A stretch of DNA of 64,000 nt from Butyrivibrio sp. YAB3001 (GTDB taxonomy: Bacteria > Bacillota > Clostridia > Lachnospirales > Lachnospiraceae), in contig NZ_FOKR01000010.1 in the NCBI RefSeq assembly GCF_900112195.1, positions 62,001-126,000 of the forward strand. The letters are read 5' to 3'. Position numbers and translations under genes: made by a program. The notes under the pieces were generated by a model, which saw nothing but the letters and a program-made list of their open reading frames with translations, made no database searches and was not told the origin of the DNA. Positions 8,187 to 17,076 of this stretch are shown here, piece by piece (positions within the stretch are counted from its first letter, which is position 1; every line of letters starts with the position of its first letter).

Positions 8187-8901
8187 CTTCTACCTCCAGG
8201 AAAACTGATTCCAAAGATTGTCCCTGTGTCAACTCTTCCATCGTACCTGTTGTGATGATTTTGCCTTTCTTGATTATTGCAATCTTGTTACATAGCTTCT
8301 CAGCAACATCAAGTACGTGAGTGGAAAAGAATACTGCGCTTCCATTTTCGCACATTTCATGCATTATCTGTTTTAATGTAAAGGAAGCTTTGGGGTCAAG
8401 TCCTACAAAGGGTTCATCTAAGACCATAAGCTTTGGCTCATGAATCAGTGCCGAAATAATCGCAACCTTCTGCTTCATTCCATGGGAATAAGAGCTTATC
8501 AGGTCACCAAGAGCATCTGTGATTTCAAACATATCAGCGTATTTTTGAATAAGACTTTGTCTCTTTTCCACATCAATTTCAAAGACATCTGCGATAAAAT
8601 TAAGATACTGTATTCCGGTAAGATTTTCGTACAGGTCAGGATTATCCGGAATATATGCTGTCAGTTTCTTACATTCCAGAGGCTCATTTTTTACTGAATG
8701 ACCATCTATTAATATTTCGCCTTCGTTAAAATCAAGAACTCCAACAATAGCGCGGATTGTAGTAGACTTGCCGGCTCCATTATGTCCGATGAACCCGTAG
8801 ATATCGCCGCTTTCAACAGTGAGATTGATGTTATCAGCAGCTTTTTTATCACCACCATAAGTTTTTGAATATCCTTTTATATCAAGTACAACGTTTTTCA
8901 T
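8176..8901 (-). CDS. ABC transporter ATP-binding protein
   Basis: A 241-residue cytoplasmic ATPase with Walker A GHNGAGKST, signature YSHGMKQKV, Walker B LMVLDEPFVGLDP and the switch region VFFSTHVLDVAEKL. Length is typical for a single ABC domain with no C-terminal extension. AGGAGGGAACAGAC precedes the ATG. It is the first gene of a two-gene operon with the large permease. A strong promoter and a palindromic operator lie 66-103 bp upstream. Confidence 0.92.
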   Translation of the reverse strand: MKNVVLDIKGYSKTYGGDKKAADNINLTVESGDIYGFIGHNGAGKSTTIRAIVGVLDFNEGEILIDGHSVKNEPLECKKLTAYIPDNPDLYENLTGIQYLNFIADVFEIDVEKRQSLIQKYADMFEITDALGDLISSYSHGMKQKVAIISALIHEPKLMVLDEPFVGLDPKASFTLKQIMHEMCENGSAVFFSTHVLDVAEKLCNKIAIIKKGKIITTGTMEELTQGQSLESVFLEVEDEK

Positions 8902-8966
8902 GTCTGTTCCCTCCTAACATAAGTAGTTGTCTTACAATTTTTAAATAATTTATTATGAAATTTAAT

Positions 8967-9004
8967 TGATATCATTATGATATCACTGTGTACAATTTTG
9001 TCAA
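8967..9004 (-). promoter_or_regulatory. Promoter with palindromic operator for the ABC exporter operon
   Basis: On the minus strand: -35 TTGACA (8999-9004), 16-bp spacer, -10 TATCAT (8977-8982). The -10 box lies inside a perfect 19-bp palindrome (8967-8985), TGATATCAT-T-ATGATATCA, itself two copies of the self-complementary octamer TGATATCA. A repressor bound here would block RNA polymerase. Two-gene ABC exporters are often controlled by GntR/YtrA-type repressors, but none is encoded next to this one. Confidence 0.7.
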
Positions 9005-9453
9005 TGCACCATTTTAGCAAAATATAGATATAAAACAGTTAAAATTGAGTTAGAAATATGCTAATTAATTACCGATACAAGCAGGCAGCGAGCAAACAAT
9101 AACGTATGATATGAATATTCATGCGAAAATGCATATTACTTAAGAATAAATTAGAAGCATTATATTTATTCACCAATTTTGTAAATGATTCATCTATGAT
9201 TTGTTCAATGTATAGGAAAAACCTATTTCATCAACTATATAATACTATAAATCGATATGTTCTAATCTTAAATAAGTAAAAAAAGCAAATTTCATCCGTG
9301 CCTACAGGTTCATTTGAATAGTGCTGTATCTGCAAAAAATGACGTTTTTTAAGCTATAAAAAGCAAGAAATAAGTATAATGTTTGTTTGTTTTTTTATAT
9401 GATAATAGAGCAAACCGAAAATGAAATATTTAGATAAAAAAGGGAGTCATTAT
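8986..9453. other. Divergent intergenic region upstream of the GH10-esterase gene
   Basis: Very AT-rich. On the plus strand a good -10 box (TATAAT, 9375-9380) lies about 73 bp before the GH10-esterase start; no clear -35 box matches it, so an activator may be needed. A short inverted repeat (ATAGG-AAAAA-CCTAT, near 9213-9227) is the only other structure noticed. Confidence 0.45.
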
Positions 9454-11520
9454 ATGAACCTAAAAACAGCTTATGAACCTTACTTTAAAGTCGGTGCAGC
9501 CATCTCAAGATGGAATCTGCATACTCCTGCTCATATGAAACTTCTTACATCGCAGTTCAATAGTTTCACATGCGAAAACGATATGAAACCTATGTACTAC
9601 CTGGATAAGGATGCAAACAAGGCAAATCCTGAAAAGCACAATCTTAATCCGGCGCTTACGTTTGAAAGCGCAATTCCTTATCTGGAATTTGCTAAAGAAA
9701 ACGGCATAGCTATGCGTGGTCACACTCTTGTGTGGCACAACCAGACACCTAAGTGGTTTTTCTGCGAAAACTACAATGAAATGTTCCCCTATGCTGACAG
9801 AGAAACCATGCTTGCAAGGCTTGAGAACTATATCCGCGGTGTGCTCGAATTTGTTCAGACTAATTATCCGGGAATCATATATGCCTGGGATGTTGTTAAT
9901 GAGATTGTTGATGAAGGTGATTTCAGAAAATCAATCTGGCTACAGACCGTAGGAAAAGACTTTTTCATAAAGGCATTTGAATTTGCAAGAAAATATGCAG
10001 CTCCCGGCACTGATCTTTTTTATAATGACTATGAAACTGCAGAAGCCTGGAAAAGAGATTTTATCATAAAAGAAGTTCTTACACCTCTAATTGATAAAAA
10101 ACTTGTAGATGGCATGGGAATGCAGTCTCATCTTCTGATGGATCATCCCAATCTTGATGATTATAAAAAAGCTGTTGAAATGTATGGCGCTCTTGGAATT
10201 AAGCTGAACATTACAGAACTTGATATGCACAATGCAGATCCAAGCGATGAATCAATGCATGAACTGGCGCTTCGATATAAAGAGTTTTTCAAGATATATA
10301 TTGAGGCCAAAAAATCTGGAAAAGCAAACATTACAAGCGTTACATTCTGGAATCTTTTGGATGAAAACAGCTGGCTTTCCGGCTTTAGGCGCGAGACAAG
10401 TTATCCGCTGGTATTTAAAGGAAAATGTGAAGCAAAGGAAGCATATTATGCTGTTCTTGAAGCTGCTACTTCTGCGGATACGATTGACAAATGGGAACCA
10501 GATTACAGCGAAGAAGATTTTTTACTTAAAGGAATGCCTATGCCTCAGATTAAAAATTTTCGAGAGAACATCTGGGCAGATGGCGAATATGATTACGCTG
10601 CAGCTTACGGATTTGTACCAAATGTTTTTGCATATCTTCATAACGATGATGAGAAACGTGACTGCATGCTGATTGTACCGGGTGGCGGCTATTGCATGTG
10701 CTGCTCCCATGAAGGTGAACTTCCTGCAATGGAATTCTTCAACCGCGGAATGAATGTCTTTGTACTTAGTTACACTACAGACATCACTATGTCAGTTCCG
10801 CTTATGAAGCAGCCACTTAATGATATTTCCAGAGCTGTAAGATTCATCAGAAAAAATGCTTCAAAATACAATGTTGATGGAAAGAAACTCCTTATCTGTG
10901 GTTTCTCTGCAGGCGCGCACGTTTGCGGAAGTCTTGCAGTTCACTTTGGAGATGTTGAAGATAAGAATGCTGAATATAGTTCAGTTTCCAACCGCCCTGA
11001 TGGCGTTATACTCTCCTATCCTGTAATAACTACAGGCGAGTACGCGCATAGAGATTCATTTAATGCGCTCCTTGGCTATGATCCGTCAGCTGAAGACCTG
11101 GAGTATTTTTCTCTTGAAAAACAAGTAACAGAAAATACTCCGCCTTGCTTTATCTGGCAGACTCAGGAAGATGCTCTTGTTCCTGTTGAGAACAGCTATC
11201 TTTTTGCAATGGCCCTCAGGAAAAAAAGTGTTCCGTTTGCACATTATGTATTCCCATCGGGATTCCACGGCCTTACTATTGCAAACAGTACATATTTTAG
11301 TGGCTGGTCAGGCGGCGATTACTCTATGGAACAGACCATGCGCGCTGCTTTTTCAGTTAAAAACGGTAAAGGAGTAAATGTCTCTGATAAACGAAAAGAA
11401 GAACTAATTGAACAGTTTTTCGGTGGAAATGAGCAGCCTGCAATGGGAATCGACATGAGCCTTAAGGAAGATGTTGGACTTTGGGCTGATTTGGCCTGGG
11501 CCTGGATGAAAAGGATTTAG
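9454..11520 (+). CDS. Cytoplasmic GH10 xylanase fused to an alpha/beta-hydrolase esterase
   Basis: A 688-residue protein without signal peptide. Residues 1 to about 340 are a GH10 barrel: GHTLVWH near 89-95, acid/base Glu150 in WDVVNE, nucleophile Glu255 in ITELD. Residues about 365-688 are an esterase of the BD-FAE/acetyl-esterase type, with oxyanion GGGYC, Ser485 in GFSAGAH, Asp573 in QEDALVP and His605 in GFHGL. One chain could deacetylate and cut imported xylo-oligosaccharides. The frame is open to 9421, but only the ATG at 9454 has a ribosome binding site (AAAGGGAG), so I use it. A terminator follows. Confidence 0.93.
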   Translation: MNLKTAYEPYFKVGAAISRWNLHTPAHMKLLTSQFNSFTCENDMKPMYYLDKDANKANPEKHNLNPALTFESAIPYLEFAKENGIAMRGHTLVWHNQTPKWFFCENYNEMFPYADRETMLARLENYIRGVLEFVQTNYPGIIYAWDVVNEIVDEGDFRKSIWLQTVGKDFFIKAFEFARKYAAPGTDLFYNDYETAEAWKRDFIIKEVLTPLIDKKLVDGMGMQSHLLMDHPNLDDYKKAVEMYGALGIKLNITELDMHNADPSDESMHELALRYKEFFKIYIEAKKSGKANITSVTFWNLLDENSWLSGFRRETSYPLVFKGKCEAKEAYYAVLEAATSADTIDKWEPDYSEEDFLLKGMPMPQIKNFRENIWADGEYDYAAAYGFVPNVFAYLHNDDEKRDCMLIVPGGGYCMCCSHEGELPAMEFFNRGMNVFVLSYTTDITMSVPLMKQPLNDISRAVRFIRKNASKYNVDGKKLLICGFSAGAHVCGSLAVHFGDVEDKNAEYSSVSNRPDGVILSYPVITTGEYAHRDSFNALLGYDPSAEDLEYFSLEKQVTENTPPCFIWQTQEDALVPVENSYLFAMALRKKSVPFAHYVFPSGFHGLTIANSTYFSGWSGGDYSMEQTMRAAFSVKNGKGVNVSDKRKEELIEQFFGGNEQPAMGIDMSLKEDVGLWADLAWAWMKRI

Positions 11521-11597
11521 AACTTTAATGTTTTAAATTGTTAAAGAAAATTGTTGTTTTTTAGTATTTCCTTGTGTTATTATACTTTAAAGGAAAC

Positions 11598-11632
11598 AAA
11601 GGTGTTTCATGTTAAGCATGAAGCACCTTTTT
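11598..11632 (+). terminator. Intrinsic terminator after the GH10-esterase gene
   Basis: Arms AAAGGTGTTTCATG and CATGAAGCACCTTT (14 bp, one G-T pair) around TTAAG, followed by TTCC. A promoter-like pair (TTGTTT, 18 bp, TATTAT ending near 11583) lies just before the hairpin and none after it, so it might also act on transcription into the symporter gene. Confidence 0.7.
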
Positions 11633-11663
11633 CCTTAAATTTGGAAATTACGCAGGAGGGACT

Positions 11664-13154
11664 ATGGAAAATGTATTAACAACTATCGAAAAAGTAAATG
11701 GTGCTGTGAACGGCTTTGTTTGGGGGCTGCCAATGCTGATTCTACTTGTGGGAACCGGAATTGTAATGACGATCCTTACAAAGTTCTTTCAGATTACTCA
11801 CTTTAAGCACTGGGTCAAACACACTATTGGGGGAATAGTTAAGGATAAACATGTTACAGCTCACACAGATCGTGAGGATACGCAGATTTCACAGTTTCAA
11901 AGCCTTTGCACTGCTTTGGCCGCAACAATCGGAACCGGAAATATTGCAGGTGTTGCTGCTGCTATAGTAGTTGGTGGTCCCGGTTCAATATTCTGGATGT
12001 GGATTGTTGCATTCTTTGGAATGATGACAAATTTCTCTGAAAATGTACTTGGAATATATTACCGTCGCAGAAATGACAGAAATGAATGGTGCGGTGGCGC
12101 AATGTACTATCTTAAGGATGGTCTCGGCTCCAAGAAGGGCTGCAAGCAGATTGGCGCATTTTTGGCAATGATCTTTAGTGTATTTTGCGTACTGGCATCT
12201 TTTGGAATCGGAAACATGAGCCAGATCAACTCAATCGCAGTAAACATGCACACTGCATTTGGCCTTCCTACTATAGTGACAGGAATTTTCCTTATGATTC
12301 TTGCAGGTCTTGTAATTGTCGGTGGTCTTAAGAGAATCGCTGCTGTAACCGAAAAACTTGTTCCATTCATGGCTGTTATCTATATAATTGGTGCTCTCAT
12401 TGTATGCTTCTTAAATATTAAGAATTGTGGTGCTGTATTTACAGCTATCTTTAAAGGAGCCTTTGGCGCAAGCGCTGTAGGTGGCGGAATTGTAGGAAGC
12501 GGAATCGCTATGGCAATGCAGATGGGAATGAAAAGAGGAGTTTTCTCTAACGAAGCAGGACTTGGCTCATCTGTTATGGTTCATTCAAGTTCAAACGTAA
12601 GAGAGCCTGTTAAGCAGGGAATGTGGGGAATCTTCGAAGTATTTGCAGATACTATAATCGTATGTACTATCACTGCTTTTGCAGTTCTTTCAAGTGGAAT
12701 TGTTGATCTGAACACAGGAAAAGTATTATCTGACCAGGTATCTACAGCCCTTGTTGCTGAAGCTTTTTCAACTGTTTACGGCAAATTTGGCTCAGCTTTC
12801 ATTGCAATCGCCATTTTATTCTTTGCATTTTCAACAGTTCTTGGCTGGAGCCAGTATGGAAGTAAAGGTTTCGAATATCTCTTTGGAACCAAAAACATGA
12901 AGTTCTATCAGGTTATATTTGTTCTATTTATTCTTGTAGGCGCAACTATGGATCTGACACTTGCCTGGGATCTTTCAGATACTTTCAACGGACTTATGGC
13001 TATTCCGAACCTTATAGGTGTTATCACACTTAGCGGAACAGTTGTTAAGATCACTAAGAATTACGTCGACAGAATTATTCTTAGAAAAAATGTTAAGCCT
13101 ATGCTGTCTGCTATCGATGAAATACAGAAAATTCATGAAGAAGAAATTGCCTGA
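11664..13154 (+). CDS. Sodium:alanine/glycine symporter family (AGCS) transporter
   Basis: A 496-residue membrane protein with about eleven helices. Family hallmarks are FQSLCTALAATIGTGNIAGVA, in which ATIGTGNIAG is nearly invariant, then GGPGSIFWMW near residues 106-115, FSNEAGLGSS and FSTVLGWSQYG. It imports a small amino acid such as alanine or glycine, or possibly glutamine, with sodium. The start has an excellent ribosome binding site (GCAGGAGGGACT). It stands alone between two terminators. The neighbouring hairpin before the gene is discussed with the GH10-esterase terminator. Confidence 0.93.
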   Translation: MENVLTTIEKVNGAVNGFVWGLPMLILLVGTGIVMTILTKFFQITHFKHWVKHTIGGIVKDKHVTAHTDREDTQISQFQSLCTALAATIGTGNIAGVAAAIVVGGPGSIFWMWIVAFFGMMTNFSENVLGIYYRRRNDRNEWCGGAMYYLKDGLGSKKGCKQIGAFLAMIFSVFCVLASFGIGNMSQINSIAVNMHTAFGLPTIVTGIFLMILAGLVIVGGLKRIAAVTEKLVPFMAVIYIIGALIVCFLNIKNCGAVFTAIFKGAFGASAVGGGIVGSGIAMAMQMGMKRGVFSNEAGLGSSVMVHSSSNVREPVKQGMWGIFEVFADTIIVCTITAFAVLSSGIVDLNTGKVLSDQVSTALVAEAFSTVYGKFGSAFIAIAILFFAFSTVLGWSQYGSKGFEYLFGTKNMKFYQVIFVLFILVGATMDLTLAWDLSDTFNGLMAIPNLIGVITLSGTVVKITKNYVDRIILRKNVKPMLSAIDEIQKIHEEEIA

Positions 13155-13223
13155 TCAAGGTCGATTAAGAAAAAAACACCTTGCCAAGTCGACTTTCATG
13201 GTCTATATTACTTGATAAGTTCA

Positions 13224-13262
13224 AAAAACGCACAAGCTTCAATGAGTCTTGTGCGTTTTTTC
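13224..13262. terminator. Bidirectional terminator between symporter and ktrA
   Basis: Perfect arms AAACGCACAAG and CTTGTGCGTTT with an A-run before and a T-run after, placed between convergent genes. Confidence 0.9.
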
Positions 13263-13276
13263 TCTTTTATATTCAA

Positions 13277-13924
13277 TTATCTCCACTTATCGATATCATC
13301 TTTCTCAATTATTATCATCAAAAGATTATCTTCTCTAAGTTTATGGGAAGGATCTACATAGGACCAGTTACCTCCCTGTCTTTTGATCGCAGCAACGTTC
13401 ATGTTATATTTTTTTCTTAGATTAAGTTCAATGAGGTCTTTTCCAATCCAGGCTTTCTTGGGCTGCAATTCAATCATACAAAGATTCTCATCGATTTCAA
13501 AATAATCTCGAATATACTGCGACGTCAGAATTCTTGCAGAGCGAACACCACCCTCTTCTTCAGGACAAATTATCTTATCAGCGCCAACTCGCTCAAGGAT
13601 CATCTTCATTCTGTCAGATGAAGCCTTTGCGATAACTACCGGAACCCCCTTCTCTTTTGCAATCGCTACAGAGAGGATGCTTGCAGAAAGATTACCACCC
13701 ATGCAGGTGATCACTATATCCATATTTTGAAGTCCAAGTGCAGTAACTTCATCTTCATTATCTAGATTGGCACAGACTGCAGATGTAACTTTGGGTGACA
13801 TATCTCTTACAACCGTTTCATTTTTGTCAGCAACAAGAACATCTTCGCCAAGACTATACAAAGACTCTGCAAGGCTACATCCATATTTTCCTAAACCTAA
13901 AACAGCTATTGATTTTTTGATCAT
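13277..13924 (-). CDS. ktrA: Potassium uptake regulatory subunit KtrA (RCK protein)
   Basis: About 215 residues. The N-terminal RCK_N Rossmann domain carries the nucleotide-binding glycine motif IAVLGLGKYG, an acidic residue in VLVADKN, and ITCMGGN. The C-terminal RCK_C domain begins near residue 135 and in homologues binds c-di-AMP. It gates KtrB from the cytoplasm. The first in-frame ATG (13933) touches the AAGGA ribosome binding site, so I favour the ATG at 13924, nine bases further on. It follows ktrB by 28 bp in the same operon. Confidence 0.93.
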   Translation of the reverse strand: MIKKSIAVLGLGKYGCSLAESLYSLGEDVLVADKNETVVRDMSPKVTSAVCANLDNEDEVTALGLQNMDIVITCMGGNLSASILSVAIAKEKGVPVVIAKASSDRMKMILERVGADKIICPEEEGGVRSARILTSQYIRDYFEIDENLCMIELQPKKAWIGKDLIELNLRKKYNMNVAAIKRQGGNWSYVDPSHKLREDNLLMIIIEKDDIDKWR

Positions 13925-13952
13925 TTTTATCATTCCTTCTTATCAGACTTTT

Positions 13953-15335
13953 TTATCCGACATAAAATATGCCTTCTGAATAGTTTATTTTATTGCTGTC
14001 CATCTTATCACGGGAAAAGAATGCCACCATTGAGATGGGACCGATTCTTCCCAGGAACATAGCAATGATTATTATAATACGCCCTGCTATTCCAAGAGTC
14101 GATGTTAATCCTCTGGAAAGACCTACTGTTGCGCATGCGCTTACAACTTCAAACAAAGCATCTTCCATTGGTACGGGATTTAGCATTAATAAGAGAATTG
14201 TAAGTATAAAAACAGCCACTACTCCAACAAACGTAATGGCTGAAGCTTTTCTCATGGAATCTTCAGATACACGGCGTCCAAAGATAACTTTTTCATTTTG
14301 GTGGCTAACATAAGTGCGTAGATTCATTATCAGCAAAAACATAGTCACAGTCTTGATACCACCTGCTGTTCCAATGGGTGAGCCACCTATAAACATAAGC
14401 ACATAAGCCACCATGCAGGAAGCATATGATAAGTTTTCCTGTGGGTATGAAGCAAAACCTGCAGTACGAAGTGTCACTGATTCAAACAAACTATTTACAA
14501 GCTTTTCTCCCAAATTCATATTTCCGATAGTGCCGGAATTATTGAATTCAGTGATTGTAAAAATAATCATTCCACCGAATAGAAGTATAAGAGTAAAACT
14601 AAGTACCAGTTTAGTGTGCTCTGAGAACCTATTTATAATCAGAAGAGGCGAAAATCTTTTCTTATATCCTTCTTTTATCTTCTCTACAACATCAAACCAT
14701 ACGACAAATCCAATTCCTCCGGTAATGATAAGGATCATGGTTACTGACATTACAAGAGGATTGTTTCTGTAATCGCCCATGCTGTTTGGACCAATTACAT
14801 CCATTCCGGCATTGCAAAAAGCTGAAACTGCATTAAAAATCGCGCACCATAGTCCCTTTTTTATTCCAAAAGCCGGGATAAAGTCAATTGCGTATAAAAG
14901 TGCGCCTATTCCTTCAACAAGGAAAGTGCCTTTTAAGACTCTAACCAGAAAGGACAGCAATCTTGATTCTGAATTAAGATTAAATGCATCCCTAAGAAGC
15001 ATTCTGTCTGTTAGAGAAAACTTCTTTCCTATGAGAACCATGAGCATTGATGCAATTGCAATCATGCCAAGTCCGCCTATTTGAACCAGAACAAGAATTA
15101 TAAGTTGTCCAACAAAGCTCCAATGTGCATAAGTATCAACCACCACAAGGCCTGTAACGCACACGGAAGTCGTTGCTGTAAATAATGCTGTCAAAAAAGA
15201 TGTCCCTTCACCGCTTGCTGAAGCAACGGGAAGGGTTAATAACAATGCGCCGATAACAATTGTTATCAAAAAACTCAGCGGAATTATCTGCACCGGCGCT
15301 AGTTTAATTCCTTTTGTTTTAGCTAAAAAAAACAT
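13953..15335 (-). CDS. ktrB: Potassium uptake transmembrane subunit KtrB
   Basis: A 460-residue TrkH/KtrB-type channel with about eight to ten helices and four pore repeats. The first selectivity-filter segment is TTSVCVTGLVV (near residue 57); later filters include SAFCNAGMD, RTAGFAS and a final ATVGLSRG. It moves potassium, coupled to sodium in many homologues, and needs KtrA. Its ribosome binding site (GAGG) overlaps the stop region of the upstream protease gene, so the two are co-translated. No c-di-AMP riboswitch was recognised upstream of the operon. Confidence 0.95.
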   Translation of the reverse strand: MFFLAKTKGIKLAPVQIIPLSFLITIVIGALLLTLPVASASGEGTSFLTALFTATTSVCVTGLVVVDTYAHWSFVGQLIILVLVQIGGLGMIAIASMLMVLIGKKFSLTDRMLLRDAFNLNSESRLLSFLVRVLKGTFLVEGIGALLYAIDFIPAFGIKKGLWCAIFNAVSAFCNAGMDVIGPNSMGDYRNNPLVMSVTMILIITGGIGFVVWFDVVEKIKEGYKKRFSPLLIINRFSEHTKLVLSFTLILLFGGMIIFTITEFNNSGTIGNMNLGEKLVNSLFESVTLRTAGFASYPQENLSYASCMVAYVLMFIGGSPIGTAGGIKTVTMFLLIMNLRTYVSHQNEKVIFGRRVSEDSMRKASAITFVGVVAVFILTILLLMLNPVPMEDALFEVVSACATVGLSRGLTSTLGIAGRIIIIIAMFLGRIGPISMVAFFSRDKMDSNKINYSEGIFYVG

Positions 15336-15342
15336 GTAAACC

Positions 15343-17046
15343 TCAATCCCTTACCTCGATCCAATCATCATATCTTTCATCATAATAATAAAATTTGTCA
15401 CTATATTCATCATAGTAGTACATGGTATCAGTCTCATCATCATACAGATAGAGTGTGTCACCTTCATAGAGATACCAGATTTCCTCGTCATAATCGTAGA
15501 TCCAGTCATCGCAGTACTCACTATTGCCATTGTCATAATCATAGTAGTAATAATTGCTATCATCATAATTATAACTGTATTCACATGAGCCACCATTACT
15601 GATGTTACAGCCATAATCATTTTCGTATGAGCCCCAGCCATCCCAACTGTTTTCGAAACCGCCGTAGTCATAATAATTTGAATTACCACTACTTGAGACA
15701 AATGCACCAAGCCAGTCAATATACTCTTTATCAAGATTTATGTCTGAATAAACAGATTTAAGCCGGTCATAAAAGTAAGAATCACCATAAGGAAGAGAAA
15801 CGGCAAGTCCTGTCAGCTCATTTTTATCGGAAGTGTGACCATAATAGGCAACTGCAGCTTTAAGTGCAGACATAAGATTTTTTGCCTCATCACTGCTATT
15901 ATCAATGCTCTCCATTAGAGCAAGGATATCACTGATATAGTAGTCTTTGAGAGTTACATCGCTGTCATCGAATCCCCAGGAATCCCAAAATCCTTTGTTC
16001 CTGCTTCTTTTCTTTGCCCTGTGCATTCTGCTGTAATTCTTGTTTAGAAGCGCAGATTCATTCTTATAGGCATAATTCTTCCATGCTGTAAAAAGATTTT
16101 TGGCAGTAGATACATTAAATAATCCCATGCAGGCAGAATCACCTGCAAAACTATTCTCATTATCTTCAATGATATCATCAACGATATATTTACCCAGAAG
16201 TGGTGTGGAAATTCCGGTGTTTTTTTCAAAGGCATTCATCCAGCCCTTGTAGTTCCAGCCAAGCCCTGACTCGAAATCCTCTGAAAGAAGCGCATACTTG
16301 CAATACGGAGCAAGTGCATAGCAGGTCTCCATACTTGCCATAATACAGCAATCCATTCCGATAATGTCAAAATGTATATCGTTATTCTCAGAAAAAGCCT
16401 TGGCCATCTCTGCAATTGTAAGGCTTGAGTCATCACTTTGCCATTCATCATAGCCAAACCCATATACAGGTCCGCCACCGTGATTCCAAAACAGGAAAAT
16501 ATATCGGTCTGCAGGATAATTACTTTTGCAAAAACCAATAAACTCTGACAATGTCTGGGATGCAGTGCAATCTAATTGTCCAAGATTATCCCGCACAAGA
16601 GTAAGAACACCGTTCTCAATTTTGTAGGTCTGTGCAGTATTGGACGAAATGCCATAATTCTGCCATTTCTTGGTTCCCATAGTCTGAACTATCACATTTA
16701 CATTATTACCGATTCCGGATGAAATCATCTCGGAGAGGTCTGTTGTAGCTTCGCCTGCGTTTGTCTCAAGGTCTGATCCATTCATGTAAACCATTATTGT
16801 AGCAGATTTGGCATCAGTTCCAACAGAAACGACTTCAACATTCTCTTCCCCTGAAAAAGGACTGTTATCTTTTTTGCTATTTGTAGAATCTACAGTCGCT
16901 GCTACAGACTGTTCTACATTGCCTGAAATTTTTTCCTCTTCGTCATCAGGCATTAACATGATAATAATGAATAGCACTCCTAAAATTGCAAGCGCCCCAA
17001 CTATTATCTTTTTAAATCCGCTTTTTTTCTTCTCTTTGTTATCCAT
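15343..17046 (-). CDS. Membrane-anchored clostripain-like (C11) cysteine protease with a Tyr/Asp-rich tail
   Basis: 567 residues: N-terminal membrane helix (about 13-32), linker, C11 domain (about 80-450), then an unusual tail (457-567). The likely catalytic dyad is His189 in WNHGGG and Cys234 in MDCCIMA. C11 enzymes cleave after basic residues. The tail is rich in Tyr and Asp and ends in decapeptide-like repeats (YLYDDETD, YYYDEYSD, YYYDERYD) plus three cysteines. The anchor resembles that of the thioredoxin-like protein encoded 30 bp upstream. The ribosome binding site is weak, suggesting dependence on upstream translation. Ktr genes follow directly; the functional link is unclear. Confidence 0.88.
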   Translation of the reverse strand: MDNKEKKKSGFKKIIVGALAILGVLFIIIMLMPDDEEEKISGNVEQSVAATVDSTNSKKDNSPFSGEENVEVVSVGTDAKSATIMVYMNGSDLETNAGEATTDLSEMISSGIGNNVNVIVQTMGTKKWQNYGISSNTAQTYKIENGVLTLVRDNLGQLDCTASQTLSEFIGFCKSNYPADRYIFLFWNHGGGPVYGFGYDEWQSDDSSLTIAEMAKAFSENNDIHFDIIGMDCCIMASMETCYALAPYCKYALLSEDFESGLGWNYKGWMNAFEKNTGISTPLLGKYIVDDIIEDNENSFAGDSACMGLFNVSTAKNLFTAWKNYAYKNESALLNKNYSRMHRAKKRSRNKGFWDSWGFDDSDVTLKDYYISDILALMESIDNSSDEAKNLMSALKAAVAYYGHTSDKNELTGLAVSLPYGDSYFYDRLKSVYSDINLDKEYIDWLGAFVSSSGNSNYYDYGGFENSWDGWGSYENDYGCNISNGGSCEYSYNYDDSNYYYYDYDNGNSEYCDDWIYDYDEEIWYLYEGDTLYLYDDETDTMYYYDEYSDKFYYYDERYDDWIEVRD

Positions 17047-17076
17047 ACACTAATTTTTGTTTACTCCCGGAAAAAT

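Noticed and set aside
15351..15734. Met/Ile/Thr-rich 127-codon frame antisense-phase to the protease tail
   Set aside because: An artefact of the repetitive Tyr/Asp codons of the protease read in another frame.
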